64,000 nucleotides of DNA from assembly GCA_038380435.1 (NCBI GenBank), contig JAWZYU010000122.1, forward strand, positions 434,001 to 498,000, given 5' to 3'. The DNA is from Ryuthela nishihirai. Its lineage: Eukaryota > Arthropoda > Arachnida > Araneae > Heptathelidae. A program made the position numbers and the translations under genes. Below, one piece after another: positions 33,381-45,585 of this stretch (its first letter is position 1; the number at the start of each line of letters is the position of its first letter). The notes under the pieces were generated by a model, which saw only the letters and a program-made list of their open reading frames with translations, searched no databases and was not told the origin of the DNA.

Positions 33381-33470
33381 TTTCAGCTGATACCAGTGTT
33401 TTTCGGCAGAGACTTTAGTCTCTGCCGAAAAACTAAAGTCTCTGCCGAAAAACACTGGTATCAGCTGAAA
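33381..33470. repeat. Perfect 37-bp inverted repeat (hairpin)
   Basis: The arms 33381-33417 and 33434-33470 (TTTCAGCTGATACCAGTGTT and TTCGGCAGAGACTTTA, and the reverse complement) are perfectly complementary over 37 bp with a 16-nt spacer. The spacer GTCTCTGCCGAAAAAC itself repeats part of the right arm, so two alternative stems can form. No coding or RNA-gene context is visible. Short direct repeats (GTCTAGGCTAGG) follow. Confidence 0.95.
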
Positions 33471-34054
33471 GTCTAGGCTAGGTCCTCTGTGCTAGGTCTA
33501 GGCTAGGCTCCTCTGTGCATAGTGACAGGCCTAGAGAAGGGCCGATATTGCATGCTTCAAATATAAATTGCTGTGCTATGTGAATAATATCGCTGTAATG
33601 CTGCCAATTTAGTTTTTTTTTTCAAGCACTCCAGATCTAACTTTTTATGAGCGGGTCGACGAAGGAAAATTTTCAGTTTGCTTATGGCAGGAAATTTGGC
33701 TTTACAAAAATAAAAAATAGCCTTTCAATTTTATTTCTGCGTTTTTAACTGCTTTTTAAACGATTAAAAGTTTGCCAAATTTTCGTAATCCCTTAAAATA
33801 ACGGACTTTTTAGAGACTTTTAATTAGACCCATAATTTGTCTCTCTTATATATGCAGCTTTCGATTCCGGTTAAATACTGCCACCTAATCCCATAATGTG
33901 TTAAACCGTCTGTAAATGGGCAGGCCGATCAAGGCGATATGACGGAGAGACAATCGAGTTTAGTCATATTTGAATAAAGCATGCGTCCATAAGACTTTTT
34001 TAATTTCGGTCCACGATCTCGTTTAGTTTTAACGCAATCTAAATTATCTCTGAA

Positions 34055-34160
34055 TAACCGCCGAGAGGTTAGCGAGCTTAGTACTGGGCAAAGGGACCTG
34101 GGATCGAGCCCCGGGTAAAGTATGATGCTTGTATTTTCTTTCTGCTCAGGTGTCGCTTTT
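34055..34160 (+). mobile_element. SINE-B head fragment, diverged
   Basis: CCGCCGAGAGGTTAGCGAGCTTAG and AAGGGACCTGGGATCGAGCCCCGGGTAAAGTATG match the tRNA-like head, with an A-box-like and a B-box-like stretch. The following TTTCTGCTCAGGTG matches the start of the body. The rest is lost. Confidence 0.65.
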
Positions 34161-36799
34161 CTCATTTTTTCATTTTTCCCATTGTCCCTTTAGGTTACTG
34201 TTTTACTATAGTAACCAATGAAGTAAAAAAGACATCCTAACGGTGAGTTCTTTTTATAGTAGCACTTAGTGTAATTAGGGAAATGTAAAATTCCCTCTCT
34301 ACAGTCAGGAACAAACAAATGTCATAAGAGGCATTTTAATTTAGCTTATACAATATATGTACTTTGTTCTGGAAATCATATTTTTTATCATGTTTAACTC
34401 TTAAATCATTATTGAATTTTTATAGAATACCGATTACATTTGCCCCAAAACCTGAATATAAGCTTCATTGCACAACAAAGTTGCGATCTAGAGGAAATGT
34501 TTCTAAAAGCTTAAAAATTTTGTTGTTGTTTTTTCGTGCCAAAACGCTTTTTTCAGCGCTAGATCTAGCTTGTTTTGTTAGTGTGAATTGGCAATAATGC
34601 CTACATTGAAAAATGCTGAAGGCACTTGTTCAAAATAATCATTCAATGTTGTTGGAAATTCAATATTTATAGGAACCCGATGGAACTCTTTCAACCGCCA
34701 CTGTTGGCTAGAGGTTTCCTTTTTTTTGGTTTCCGCTGAGCAGTTGAACTCGAGTAACAAACAAGCTATGCATCAAACGAAACCTATGACGTAGAGATAA
34801 GATATAAAAATTTACCCTCATAAATCCTTCCTTACGAATAAAGGGGAAATGTGTAAACGATTGTTCTATCTACATCATCTGAATGCAAGAAACGAACACA
34901 ACACGTTATGCGTCAAATGGAAGACTGTGATGTGATGAGTATCATATTCTAAAAGGAATTTACCTATATTTTCCCCCTTGAAAAAAGGAAGAAATGATCT
35001 GTTCCTCCTATATATCCTGATACACAAATGGTTTTGTCAAATAAAATCGTTTACCCCTGAACGAATGTCACAGAATAAAAGAAGTTATGATTCCTCTTTC
35101 TTTCCCTTATAAAGAATGAAGAAAATTTAACGGGACAAGTTGCAATGAGATTATATCCAAAATGAAAGCCTCTAACGTCTAAGAATGATCATGAGCTACC
35201 ACAAATTATGAGCTAAAAATAAAATATATTAATTTAAAAAGTCGTTATCTTACCATACGCGCCCTAAAAAGAAATAAATTTTTATAGGTAATCATATTAA
35301 TGATTGAATCATTCATTCAATTCATATTAAGTTTAAATAAAGGAAGAGAGGAAATCAAAATCGTTTCTTTCACGAATCGAAAAGAAACATGCACGGATCC
35401 TATTTGCTTTTTAAGATAATATGCATTTGGTAAGTGATATCATAATTAGCTTGTTTTACTTTTAAATTTTAATGTACATCAGGGAGTAAATTTATTTTTT
35501 TTCCTTTATAATTGACCCATTTGGGTTAGATTTCAGGTTTAATTAACCGTCACTATCAGAACTGTTTTCGACTTCCAACAGGAGAATTGCTAAGTTACTT
35601 TCATAAGATGTCTGTTTAACATAAATCATCTTTTGTCGGCATGTTCTTGATCAAGTTTAGGGAAATACTAAATTTCTATGCAAATATTTTTTATTCCAAA
35701 AAACAAAACAAAAATTAATCGATATCAATTGCGTAATATCTTAAGTAAATAGGATATTCATGAAGTGCACCTGCACTTTTAACGCTTTTTGATCACCCGT
35801 AACTGTAGAAAGATTTCGCCATTTAAACGCGAATTTCCCTTGCGAATTTGCCTTCAAAATTGAAATCTCTAGCTAAGAGAGAATCGTGTTTTCAGTTCAA
35901 AACATTTTTTTAAATTCTATTAGGGCTAAGGGGGTCACGCGATCATTGATTTCCAACTGAAAATTTGTCAGGTTTAATTATTTTCCTAGCTGTAAGAGAA
36001 CCCGATTTCGAACCCGGGACAAATTTCCCCCATTTTCTTTAATTCGCAATTTTGAAATTTCAGTCTCGTCCTGCGGAATTTCAGGGGGCTGGCAGACAAA
36101 ATTGCATATGTGGCCACGTAAATTCCCAGATTCGAAGTGTATTGAATAGTGTGTTGATGACCTTTAGTTTATTCTTTTCCCTCAACTGTACTAATTATAG
36201 TATTACACTTGCTGGACTAATTCATAATGGTAATGATTACGTTATCGAGTACAATTAACATTAAACACAAGAATACAGTGGAACACATGTAATCTCGACT
36301 AGAGCCTATTTTTTTTCTTTTAATATTAAATCTTTCTTTTAATATTAAATCTATTCGAATTCACTAAATTAACTGAGTCATTTTATATTCTAAGTAAAAT
36401 ATGGCTAATTTATCTCATAAATAATTTTCGTTTCACATACTGCAGCAGTTTCTTTCAAAAGACTTCAAATGCCTATCTTCTAGATACATAACAGTAATGA
36501 GTATACATAAAAAGTGAGCAACGAAAATTCCGATACTTCATAGTTTTGTATCGTAGTGATATTTCTTAACATGAAAACAATGGAAATTGTAAGAGAAACT
36601 AATAAATGAGATTGTCAACTTCCAATCGGCAGGTATGCTAAAGATTTAACGTATTAAATGAGCAAATTAAACATTAATGAGGACATCTAAATACATCAGA
36701 TATAAAAATGCTTGTTTTCAGTCGATTTAAACTAATCTTATGCGAAAATGAGTTTCGCAATGTCTACACATGAATTGCCTTTGTAGCAAATGACGTCGT

Positions 36800-37785
36800 A
36801 GGTGGATACATAAAGAGTTCTCAATTATATTCAGTGAATACAGCATTGGAAATATTACAAATGGTAACGTTCCATTTTCTTTAAGTGATGCATGTGTCAC
36901 TGGCATTTTATATTTTCGAAGAAAATTTTTAAAATGAAATATATCAGTAAACTTCTACGTAGTATAATGAATTTCAGCTTTACAATATTTGTTTTGTTAA
37001 ATATATAGCATCACATTCAGAGAAATTCATCTTCTGTGTTCGACAATATTGTTTCTTTGGAGTTGGGACACGCTAAAACTTCTTGTGCTTTGAATAAAGG
37101 GTTCACTTTCTTGAAAGGAAAAGGCCTTTACTTCTGTGGGTGAGTAATTGTAGCTCTCAGATGGGAGGTCAACGTTATATGAATATATGACATCATTTGT
37201 AACTTCTCCTTGATAACATCACTTCTGTCTTGTCAGCACAGTTCATGGAGTAGGATGTTCACTCGTAAAGATGGTTTTTCTGAAAAGGAGTTAAACAAAT
37301 TTTAGCACTCATTGGTAAAATGAGATGATTTAAATAACGAAGTTTAAATAATTCTTTCGGATCAGGCCCCTATCTACACAAAAAAATAAATGGTCAAAAT
37401 AAAAGCCTTAAAATATTTCTTTAAAAAATCTTTCTATTACAGTATATTAGAAATTTAAAAGCAATAATTATTATTTGATGACAAAAATAATCTAATTCGA
37501 TTTAGAACAAAATTTTTAAAAATTAAATTTTTAATATTATAATAATGTCTAAATAATAATAATAAATAATCTAAGATAACAGTGCGTGAGTTTAGATGAC
37601 TAACTTATATTGATATCTAATGTTTATACGAAAAATATAATGTTAAAGAAATCACGATAATTTGATTCAATATTGGCATATCTTCCAATCTTAATGGTAT
37701 GTAGGTGGATATTCAATTATATTCAGTGAATACAGCATTGGAAATATTACAAATGGTAACGTTGTATTTTCTTTAAGTGATGCAT
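36800..37785. repeat. Direct duplication ending at the inner junction of the right arm
   Basis: The segment 36818-36895 (CTCAATTATATTCAGTGAATACAG ... TTTTCTTTAAGTGATGCATGT) recurs at 37709-37785 with only small differences, preceded in both places by GTAGGTGGATA. The second copy ends exactly where RTE sequence of the right arm starts (CTAGCAACAAAGC). This looks like a templated insertion made when the junction formed. Confidence 0.85.
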
Positions 37786-37789
37786 GTCT

Positions 37790-39688
37790 CTAGCAACAAA
37801 GCTAGCAACCAAAGGTTTCTGAAACTCTAAACATTTCTCAAGAATCTGCCTAAGTGAAAATATCTGATCCACACATCCCCTACCACTTCTTAATCCACAT
37901 TGCTCATCATGCAATTGACTGTCAACCAGATTCTTAATTCTATTAAGCACAATCATGGAAAGAACTTTACCTGGAACAGAGAGAAGGTTGATACCCCTAT
38001 AGTTATCACAAGAACTGTTTTGAAAATAGGGATAATAATAGCTCTGGTAAAATCCTTAGGAACAATGCCTTTATCATAAAAGATATTCAAAATTTCAGTC
38101 ATCCAAGTGGTAACCGAAACATTCTCAGTTCTAAGCATTTCCGTAGTAATTTCATCTACCCCTGGGTATTTATGCAGTTTAAGTTTAGAAACAACGAAAA
38201 TAACTTCAGATTGTGTTATAGGGCCAACATTGCAAACAACGAAAATAGAACTAACCACATTGTTTAGAATATCACTGAAATGCTCAGCTCACCTAGCCAT
38301 GACAGAATCCTCACCTTCTATAACCTTACCTTGTTTATCCTTCAATCCCTGTATACTTGTTTATCCTTCAATCCCTATATGACCTGGCATTCCTAACAGA
38401 ACTAGCCCATTTGCTGTTAATTAATATGTAATCAATCATATTCTTATGCAGCCCATCGGGTGAAACCCATGTGTACTTATGTATGTCGCGGTGTTTGTAA
38501 TAAGTGTTAGTTATTCTGAATCCATTGAGTTTGCTTACCTGTAGGAGACGTTGCCCATTGCCATTACTCCTCCCCAAAGGCCAGAGTCAGTACCAACTTT
38601 GGCATTGAAGTCACCAAGAACAAGGGTAATATCTCCTTTCTTGACAGAATTCAAAATATCCTGAAGTTGTTCATAAAACCTATCCTTCTCATCCTCATCG
38701 GCATCCTCAGTGGGGGGCATAACAGCAAATAACATTCAAGTCTTTAACGCTTGTCTGAAATTTTGCTGTAAGAAACCTTTCATTAATGCACTCATATCCT
38801 AGAAGAGCATCACTAGCGTGTCTGCTGAGAAGCAGACCCACGCCTTGGTGATGCTTATTGTCGTCCATCCCTGAAAAGAGAAATTTAAGATTATTTTTAA
38901 GAATGTGACCTTTATCTGTCCATCTGGTCTGTTGCAAGCCGAGAATATCTAAATTATAATGGTGGAATTCTTGTGTGAGGACATCAAGAGAAAAACTCTG
39001 TGCAGAGTCCTCACATTCCAACTACCTATGGAGAGAAAATGGTTAGTGGGATGTTTAAAAAAACTATGTTTATTGAGAGAGGGAAATACCGACAATATCA
39101 AACAGCCCCCTAATCGCAGACATGGAGCAAAGACCCGTTACCTCGCAACTAAAGGCTGAAGCCATCTACACTGAAAGAGTTCCTCCAATGTAGAATTTGA
39201 CGATGTCAGTAGAAGCAAAGAGTTCAGGTGCCTGCGATGACCTCTGCTCAGGATTATCCACCAGCTGATAAACATATCCTATGATATGTTTATAGATATC
39301 CCTGATAAACATATTCACTTGGGGCTGTCAACCCTCAAACAAAAAATAGTGGAAGATTTTCCCTCCACAGAAGCCCACTAGTGCAGCAAAATCAGGATCC
39401 ATAATCAAGCTCAGAGTCCAGTGGGTTTATATGGTCAGCACCAGGACCCTGTGTGGTTGACCACACCTCCGCAGGGTAGAAAAAAAAAGAAAAGTAGCCA
39501 TAGTTGTCCAGATCAGTAGGCCACAATAATCTGGCAGCCCTCCCCTTCCGTTCACTTCTACAAGAGAGTATCTCTTTTGAAAGTTACTAACAGTCTGCAC
39601 CACGAGAAAGTGGGCTCGTACATTAGGTGCTAGGCCTGGCCGGTTCTATGCATCATCACAGGGGATTGGAGCATAGCTCTCCTTCCAG
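37790..39688 (-). mobile_element. RTE LINE, minus strand (right arm), 3'-truncated by the junction
   Basis: The 5' side is nearly complete (CTGGAAGGAGAGCTATGC near 39688, lacking about 25 bp of the full-length 5' end). The leader with GGACCTCTGTGATGATG-like sequence, the endonuclease (LDILGLQQTRWTDKGH, LLSRHASDALLGYE, LVLGDFNAKVGTDS, MIDYILINSKWASS), the same linker deletion as the left arm and the fingers follow. It stops at KPLVASFV at about 37797. LQET has become LQQT, losing the catalytic Glu. Confidence 0.9.
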
Positions 39689-39985
39689 CCTGTGAGTAAT
39701 GATGCATCAGATTCATCTTCAGTATCGCTTTCGTCATATTGCCTTAAATTACAGTTAAATCCTACCTTTTTGGAGATAGTTACAATTGTAGAGAATTTTG
39801 TCACACAATTTCCATCGTTCGTTTTTGAAACAGATGTTTAAGAACCAATTGTCAGTATTTTACCTTGAGATATTCTGCAATTCCTTGATCTAGAAGTAGA
39901 AATGTAGATGTGACTTTGGGTGGCAAAAGCACTTTTTCAATGATGTTTATTCTTTGGATGATATATTGCATTACCAAAGATTAAA
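39689..39985. other. Unassigned segment present only in the right arm
   Basis: It lies between the RTE 5' end and the TIR element's outer repeat. It includes ATGATGCATCAGATTCATC and AT-rich sequence. It is missing from the left arm through the deletion at 29371/29372, so it shows what the undeleted flank looked like. Confidence 0.6.
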
Positions 39986-40204
39986 ATAATTATTTTTGTT
40001 CTGGCAATCACTCTTTTTTATGTAACTGGGTCAACAGTTACATCATTACGCCTATAGTCATCCATGACTTATTGTTTGATCCCCAATTAGCAATTTTTTT
40101 TTGTCATTGCCCTTAAAGCACATTAGTTTCAATGATTTACCCATGAAAAGAGGAATTTCACGAAAACCCGTCATGTTTCTACTCAACAGTAATGTGAGAT
40201 ATTC

Positions 40205-40512
40205 CTTTGTTACCTACATTGAGATTTTTCTGTTAAAACTTGACCCTAAACTGGTCAGAAAGGGGACACCTAGAGGCTTGGATGAGCCTTTGTCGTCAGA
40301 GATGAACATTAAGTTGTCCCATGTGCAGGAGAGTCATACTCTGTGCATGTTAACGAACACTCTACATTGCTCTGACGGGAGGCTTCCATCTCTCTTGTTA
40401 CAATTGTTCAGTAGATCTTTTCCCTATAAACTGAACCATTGGGTTCTTGTTGCCTGGCTATTTTAGCACAATGTCTACGGAAAAGTACCTCTCAGAGGTA
40501 AAACATCCCAGT
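40205..40512 (+). mobile_element. SINE-A, diverged (right arm)
   Basis: Partner of 28854-29150, in plus orientation: AGGGGACACCTAGAGGCTTGG, GTTAACGAACACTCTACATTGC, and the 3' end ACCTCTCAGAGGTAAAACATCCCAG. Confidence 0.8.
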
Positions 40513-40945
40513 CCTACTTTACTCCACCCATGTTTCCCTCAAAAGCATATTGGGTTTATGGAATTGTGATGGAAAAAACAGATCAATTTCATCTGCGTTC
40601 GATACATTTTCTGGAGAGCATGATTTATATATTGATGGTAATCTTTTTTCCTATTCAAAAGCAGTTTCTGAAATTTACGTCAGTGGACACACTATACGAA
40701 AGGTTTTTTTAAGGAACTATTGTAACGCCTACGAAACTTATTTGACTATTCACATGAGGCTTTAAAATTACATTATAACACAGATTTTTGCAACCATTTT
40801 CAATACGTACTTTGTTTCAATAATAGACCCAGAGATAGGAATTGCTTAACTACACATAGGACAAAATTACTCAAAGTCAATTTATTCACTAAAGTGTATT
40901 TGCCATTAGAAATTGTACTTATTATTTTCCATTCAAATTTTTCCA

Positions 40946-41209
40946 CTACTGTTTAAAAAGGTGCTCTTTTTGGACGATTAATAATGCTGAAGTTTTGCTT
41001 ATTTTGAAATAATCAGCTAAGCTACGAAATCCATCTTTTGCTTTCCCGACTTCCTCTACAACTTCTACTTTATCTTTTAAAATTAGCAACTTTCGAGATA
41101 TATTGAGTCGTTCAAGGTCTGATCTGTAAAATTCTTCTGAACTACCAATAAATTCCCTACACACACATGAAATCGATGATAACCGCACACTCATATGTAA
41201 AAAACACAA
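40946..41209 (-). CDS. CENP-B N-terminal/pogo-type helix-turn-helix fragment (right arm)
   Basis: Identical in all 87 residues to the frame at 28155-28418. It has SRKLLILKDKVEVVEEV and LADYFKISKTSALLIV as the two helices of the psq-type domain. There is no catalytic domain nearby. Identity between arms reflects the recent duplication and is not by itself evidence of selection. Confidence 0.55.
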   Translation of the reverse strand: MCFLHMSVRLSSISCVCREFIGSSEEFYRSDLERLNISRKLLILKDKVEVVEEVGKAKDGFRSLADYFKISKTSALLIVQKEHLFKQ

Positions 41210-42362
41210 CTGAACATTACAGGATATAGTGGTAGTGCCAGGTTAGATGATACTTTAGTTAGATAAATCATTATACTTTGTACATCGAATGATTATCAGT
41301 CTGTTGAATGAGTACAGCTCACTTACAGAATATAATATTTTCATTAAAACCAAAGTTTTTACCTAAGATTGTCGAAGTTTCCATCAGAGAGAGATCAAAA
41401 ATACGAAAGGAGCATGTTTTGCCGTATCCGTATTGGAGAGTGTCCGTTTTGGAGTGGTTATTTAATATGTTATTTCAATGTTTCTGGCAGGTGGACCAAT
41501 GGAAGTGTTCACAAAAAGGTGGTATCCGTTAATAGCTGTTTCATACTAAAAGATCTTTGTTACTTTTAGTGTTCTGATTAATAAAATGTTCTTAAATTGT
41601 TTTTTAATTTGTTCAACACATTTTATTTTTTTATTTCCTTTATATTTGTTTATAACGAAATTTCGTCGTGTTTTCATAATTAAATTCACATGAATTAATG
41701 AAATAATTATGACTTATGAAATAATTATTATTATTTTTATCTTATTAAAAAAACACAAGATTTTCCTCTTTATATAATTATTCATATTTTTGATGGTGGG
41801 CTTTCGTGAAATTCCTTTTTTATGGGTAAATCACTGAAACTAATGTGCTTTAAGGGCAATGACCTAAAACTTTTATTGTTAATTGGAGAGAAAACAACAA
41901 GTCATGGATGAGTAGAGGCGTAATGATGCAATGATAGACCCAGTGCAAAGAGTAATTGCCGGAACAAAAGAAAAATATTTTAATTGGTGGTAATGCAACG
42001 TATATCAAACATATATAACTTCCATTCAATAGAAAACATTTTTGTTTCATTATTGAAGCACTTCAGTATCACAGTTAAATTGATATTTGACCCCAATTTG
42101 ATCTTAAAAGAATTGTGAGATTTTAAATCTCCTAAGTTTTGCGATATAGTAGATTTTCATGAAACCTGACACCATGCACCATAATACACTTAATGTTTTA
42201 ATAAATCCATATTTCACATTTTTAGATTGAGCATATTGCACGGTTATGTTTAATAAGGTACTATGAATGTATTGTATATTTAATAAGGTACTATGAATGT
42301 ATTGCGAAATCTTTTTTTCGTTTTTCAAGGTCCTACGAAAGGTAAGTGTTAACGAAGAAGTT

Positions 42363-42807
42363 TTACAAGGTCCTATGAAGTGAAGCGATGGAAACTTTAG
42401 AACACTGCAACACGATCTGAGTAGCAAAATACAAGGTGAGGAGATATTTCCTAATCCCATCAATCTGCCTTAAATGCCATAAATTTGGCCATCTGGCAAG
42501 AAGATGTTCAGGAAAGATCACATGCAAAAGATGTAGCCAAAATATTACGAAAGGCCTTTGCAAACTGCAGTCTAATCTTTCAGTGCCTTGCAGCCAAAAA
42601 GGAAACAGGATGTGGACGTCGACTGCCATAACGTATTTTTTTATGGTACAATGCATGGTCTTTGTGCATAACATGGTTATTGTTGTGCATAAGATAGTTC
42701 CCATGATTGAACTCCGTGATTGGTTTACATTGCGTAGAGATCTGCTTTATTTAAAGGCCTTGCCAGTTTCAGCATCCCACGTGACTGGATTATTATTACG
42801 TGACTAA
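42363..42807 (+). pseudogene. LINE ORF1-like CCHC knuckle remnant (right arm)
   Basis: Partner of 26610-27063, with the same CLKCHKFGHLARRC knuckle and CKRC pair. It differs at the C-terminal end (ends SASHVTGLLLRD) through a small indel. It is broken upstream in the same way. Confidence 0.65.
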
Positions 42808-43346
42808 TTTATCCATTCTGTGTATAATGATATATGTTACCAGTCTCCTTCAGCTTCCCTATTTATTACTCATTTTTAGACACCGACGTTTTCTACGTTT
42901 ATCTGTAAGAGAACTAAGATTCTTTACATAATAGGAATAAGCTGTTGAGCAAGTCGTAACGTTTTTCTCTTCCAATTGGCTAAATCAGAACTATTTCGTT
43001 AGGACCGTGCCTGTAACCCTAAGTCAGGAGTCTGAAAATTAAATCATATAGGAGGCTGAATCACTAACATTTCATTATAGGGTATTTCATTTTAATAACA
43101 AGAAAAATATAGTTAGAATTTTTTTAAAGTTACATACTTTTAACACCAAAATATAAACTTAAATTCTATTCATAGTGATTCCATCTTGTGCTAAAGGTGA
43201 ACACATTCTGCGTACTCACATGGATTTGATCATCTCAGTCGATCCAAGTTAGTAAGCCACAGTTTGTTACCATGATTATGATGAAACATATTGGTTGTGG
43301 AATACTCAAAATGTGTTCAAAGGCCACATGTCTGAGACCCTGTCTT

Positions 43347-43478
43347 AAGGTATCTAAGGGAAATGTACTGTATATTGTGAAGGTATCTAAGGGAAGTGTA
43401 TTGTATATTGTGAAGGTATCTAAGGGAAGTGTACTGTATATTGTGAAGGTATCTAAGGGAAATGTACTACATAACTGT
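43347..43478. repeat. 33-bp minisatellite, 4 units (right arm)
   Basis: AAGGTATCTAAGGGAAATGTACTGTATATTGTG is repeated from 43347, 43380, 43413 and 43446, with single-base variants (AAGTGTA for AAATGTA). The left arm has three units. Confidence 0.9.
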
Positions 43479-43998
43479 GAAAATGCAACGTATAATATCT
43501 GAGGATTTCTTCAATGTCAAATATTGGTCATGTTTCAGTTTCAGTCTGATGCTTAAGAACTCAATTAAATGTGACGTCGACAAGTGATCATTTTTCTATA
43601 CCAGGCTAATGAAGAAACCATATCAAACATCAAACCTAAAAGTCCCCCTAAACCATTCTTTCTATTTACAATACACAAAAATATATATATTATGGGGAAA
43701 TATTTTAAACAGTAGAATAAATATGTTTAAACTTCATATATATATTTTCTTTTTCTACATGAAACCAATTTCTTAAATAAAAATCAAACACAGGTAAAGT
43801 ACCTGTAGGCTGAACTATTCAGGGCATAGAGGAAAAATCGACTTGATCCGGATGTGATACAAACCTACGACTCCTAGTGGCATGTCAGGTGTCTGAGCTA
43901 CTATTCCGCCGATACTATTCCGCCAATGTCTGAGCTACTATTCCGCCGATCGAGATCTCTTCTATTGATGTTTTTTTATACTACCGAGTCTGTCATTG

Positions 43999-45585
43999 GA
44001 AGTTGCCTTAAATATAATTGAAGATGGCGGTCGACAAACAATTTCTAGATGTAGCAACTGAGATAGTTGCACAAATTGATGACTACTGTTATATTTATTG
44101 CTTCAGCAACGATCTGAAATATTGAAATTTAAAATATTTTTTATATCCACTGAGTTATACCTACAAATTTACTTGAGTATGATCAGTTTAATTTGAGTTA
44201 TCTCGTATATAAAGGTTAAGACACATGGTTTAGAAAAGGTAGAAATCTGAATTTTATTTCAAAAGCAGTCAATGTAGCACAATTTAAAATTTAAAATTTT
44301 GATTTCAAAAGCACTCAGTGGATAATGAAGATATTATTTCAAGGAATAAATTTAAAAACAGCATTATTTTATCGTATCCTTTTAGCCAGAAAAAAGTGTT
44401 TAAAGGAAGAGTGAAAACATGTACCACTATAAATTACAATATCTTTTAGTGTAATACTACACTAAAAGAGTCGCTAAAAATCTTTAAAAATTAACAACAA
44501 AAGAGAACGACCTGATACTTTCCAACAGGTCGTTTTTAATTTCTATACTAATCAGAAGGTTTTAACATTTCACCCCACACGCAGTACATAGCGGGACCGC
44601 CCCTTCATTTTACCTAACGTATTTTGTGTAGGAATCTTTACCTTTCTACGAGTGTCAACGTACAGAGTGACTGTTAAAGGTAGTAATAATTAATTACAAG
44701 GGATCATAAATACAAAATCTGTTTTTTGCCATCGGAAAACGCGTAAAAATACTCATCGCTAAAAATTAATATAGATGCTAATATAATAATGTAGTAGGTT
44801 GAATATTTGTTTAATAAGAACGTTAATAGAATGTTATGTATACCATTAATTAATGTCCTAAGAGCATTTAAATATGGTTCCTTCAGTGATTTCTTTTCAG
44901 GGACAAATATGAAACTTTTTGTATCAGACTTTTTCACTTCTCTTCGAACTGATCTTCAAAGTAAGGACATTTTACATAAAGGACTGTGCAATTCACAAAT
45001 TCTTTGGAACTGTCAAACAAGCTACACTTTCAACAGATAGCCTGAAGAGAATTTTTGCACAATGAATACATAGTGATAGTGCTCTCTCTATGAATTCTCT
45101 CTTGCCTCTCCCCCCGTGGTGGTATAGGGATGTTCTCCGTGAATTTTCATATTCATCTTTCGACGTTGCCTTCAGCTTCCATGTCTGACATTCTGGCGCC
45201 ATGTGGAAGATTATCTCGTCGGATAATTCCATTTGAAGTACCGCATAGCCATTTACCTGCCTTTCTGCCAGTTATGATCCGAGAAACGTGTAAAAAAGGA
45301 GGCGTCCTCTGCAACACCAGATGCCCAGGAGAATCCCCCTAAAGACTGCTGAATGGTTCCCACGAACGGATAGAATTTTGGGACAAGAATATTCCAGAAC
45401 TATCTATTTTCGTCCCTTGCCACTTCCTCCCCTAACAGACAGAATTTTGGGGACCAATCAAACTCTTTTTATAGCGACCCTTTGTGTGTCGAGAGTAAGG
45501 AGGACGCAACAGTCTTGGACACTGAGCAGAACGCTTTGGTAGTTTGGAGATGCAATGACGGTTTAGCGAGGATAGTTTTTTTCAA
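43999..45585. other. No recognised gene; small hairpins and a local repeat
   Basis: AT-rich to 45000, with two perfect short hairpins (44443-44468, 11-bp arms; 44506-44534, 9-bp arms). From 45050 to 45550 the sequence is GC-richer and contains two similar blocks (ACGGATAGAATTTTGGGACAAG at about 45365 and ACAGACAGAATTTTGGGGACCA at about 45439). This part could be an LTR or leader of the nearby Gypsy-like element, but no terminal TG..CA pair or primer site was established. Confidence 0.4.

Larger units (their letters stand above)
31663..37789. other. Spacer of the inverted duplication, largely unassigned
   Basis: Apart from the features listed separately within it (short tandem duplication, hairpin, SINE-B head, direct duplication) the spacer is AT-rich. 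It holds only short frames without recognisable domains. I see no splice-flanked exon that I would defend and no LINE or LTR remnant between 31663 and 37700. Confidence 0.5.
39962..42010. mobile_element. Possible DNA transposon with ~200-bp terminal inverted repeats (right arm)
   Basis: Counterpart of 27353-29371. Here both terminal repeats are whole: 39962-40172 (ATATTGCATTACCAAAGATTAAAATAA ... GAATTTCACGAAAACCC) and 41796-42010 on the other strand. The contents are the same SINE-A, helix-turn-helix frame and AT-rich filler. Confidence 0.45.
37790..43998. repeat. Right arm of the large inverted duplication
   Basis: Reverse complement of 25447-30565. It also contains about 1.0 kb (38983-39985) lost from the left arm: the RTE 5' part plus about 300 bp of unassigned sequence. 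The outer boundary is at GAGTCTGTCATT (about 43998), matching AATGACAGACTC near 25447. The inner boundary is at about 37790, in the middle of the RTE reverse transcriptase. Confidence 0.92.

Noticed and set aside
29372..39985. Idea that the two inverted RTE copies alone caused the duplication by pairing with each other
   Set aside because: Both copies share the same private deletion and the similarity extends through ~5 kb of non-RTE sequence. They are products of the duplication and not two prior insertions.
44506..44534. GC-rich stem AACGACCTG/CAGGTCGTT followed by a T-run, like a bacterial terminator
   Set aside because: The window is eukaryotic and there is no operon upstream. It is a short chance or repeat-derived hairpin.
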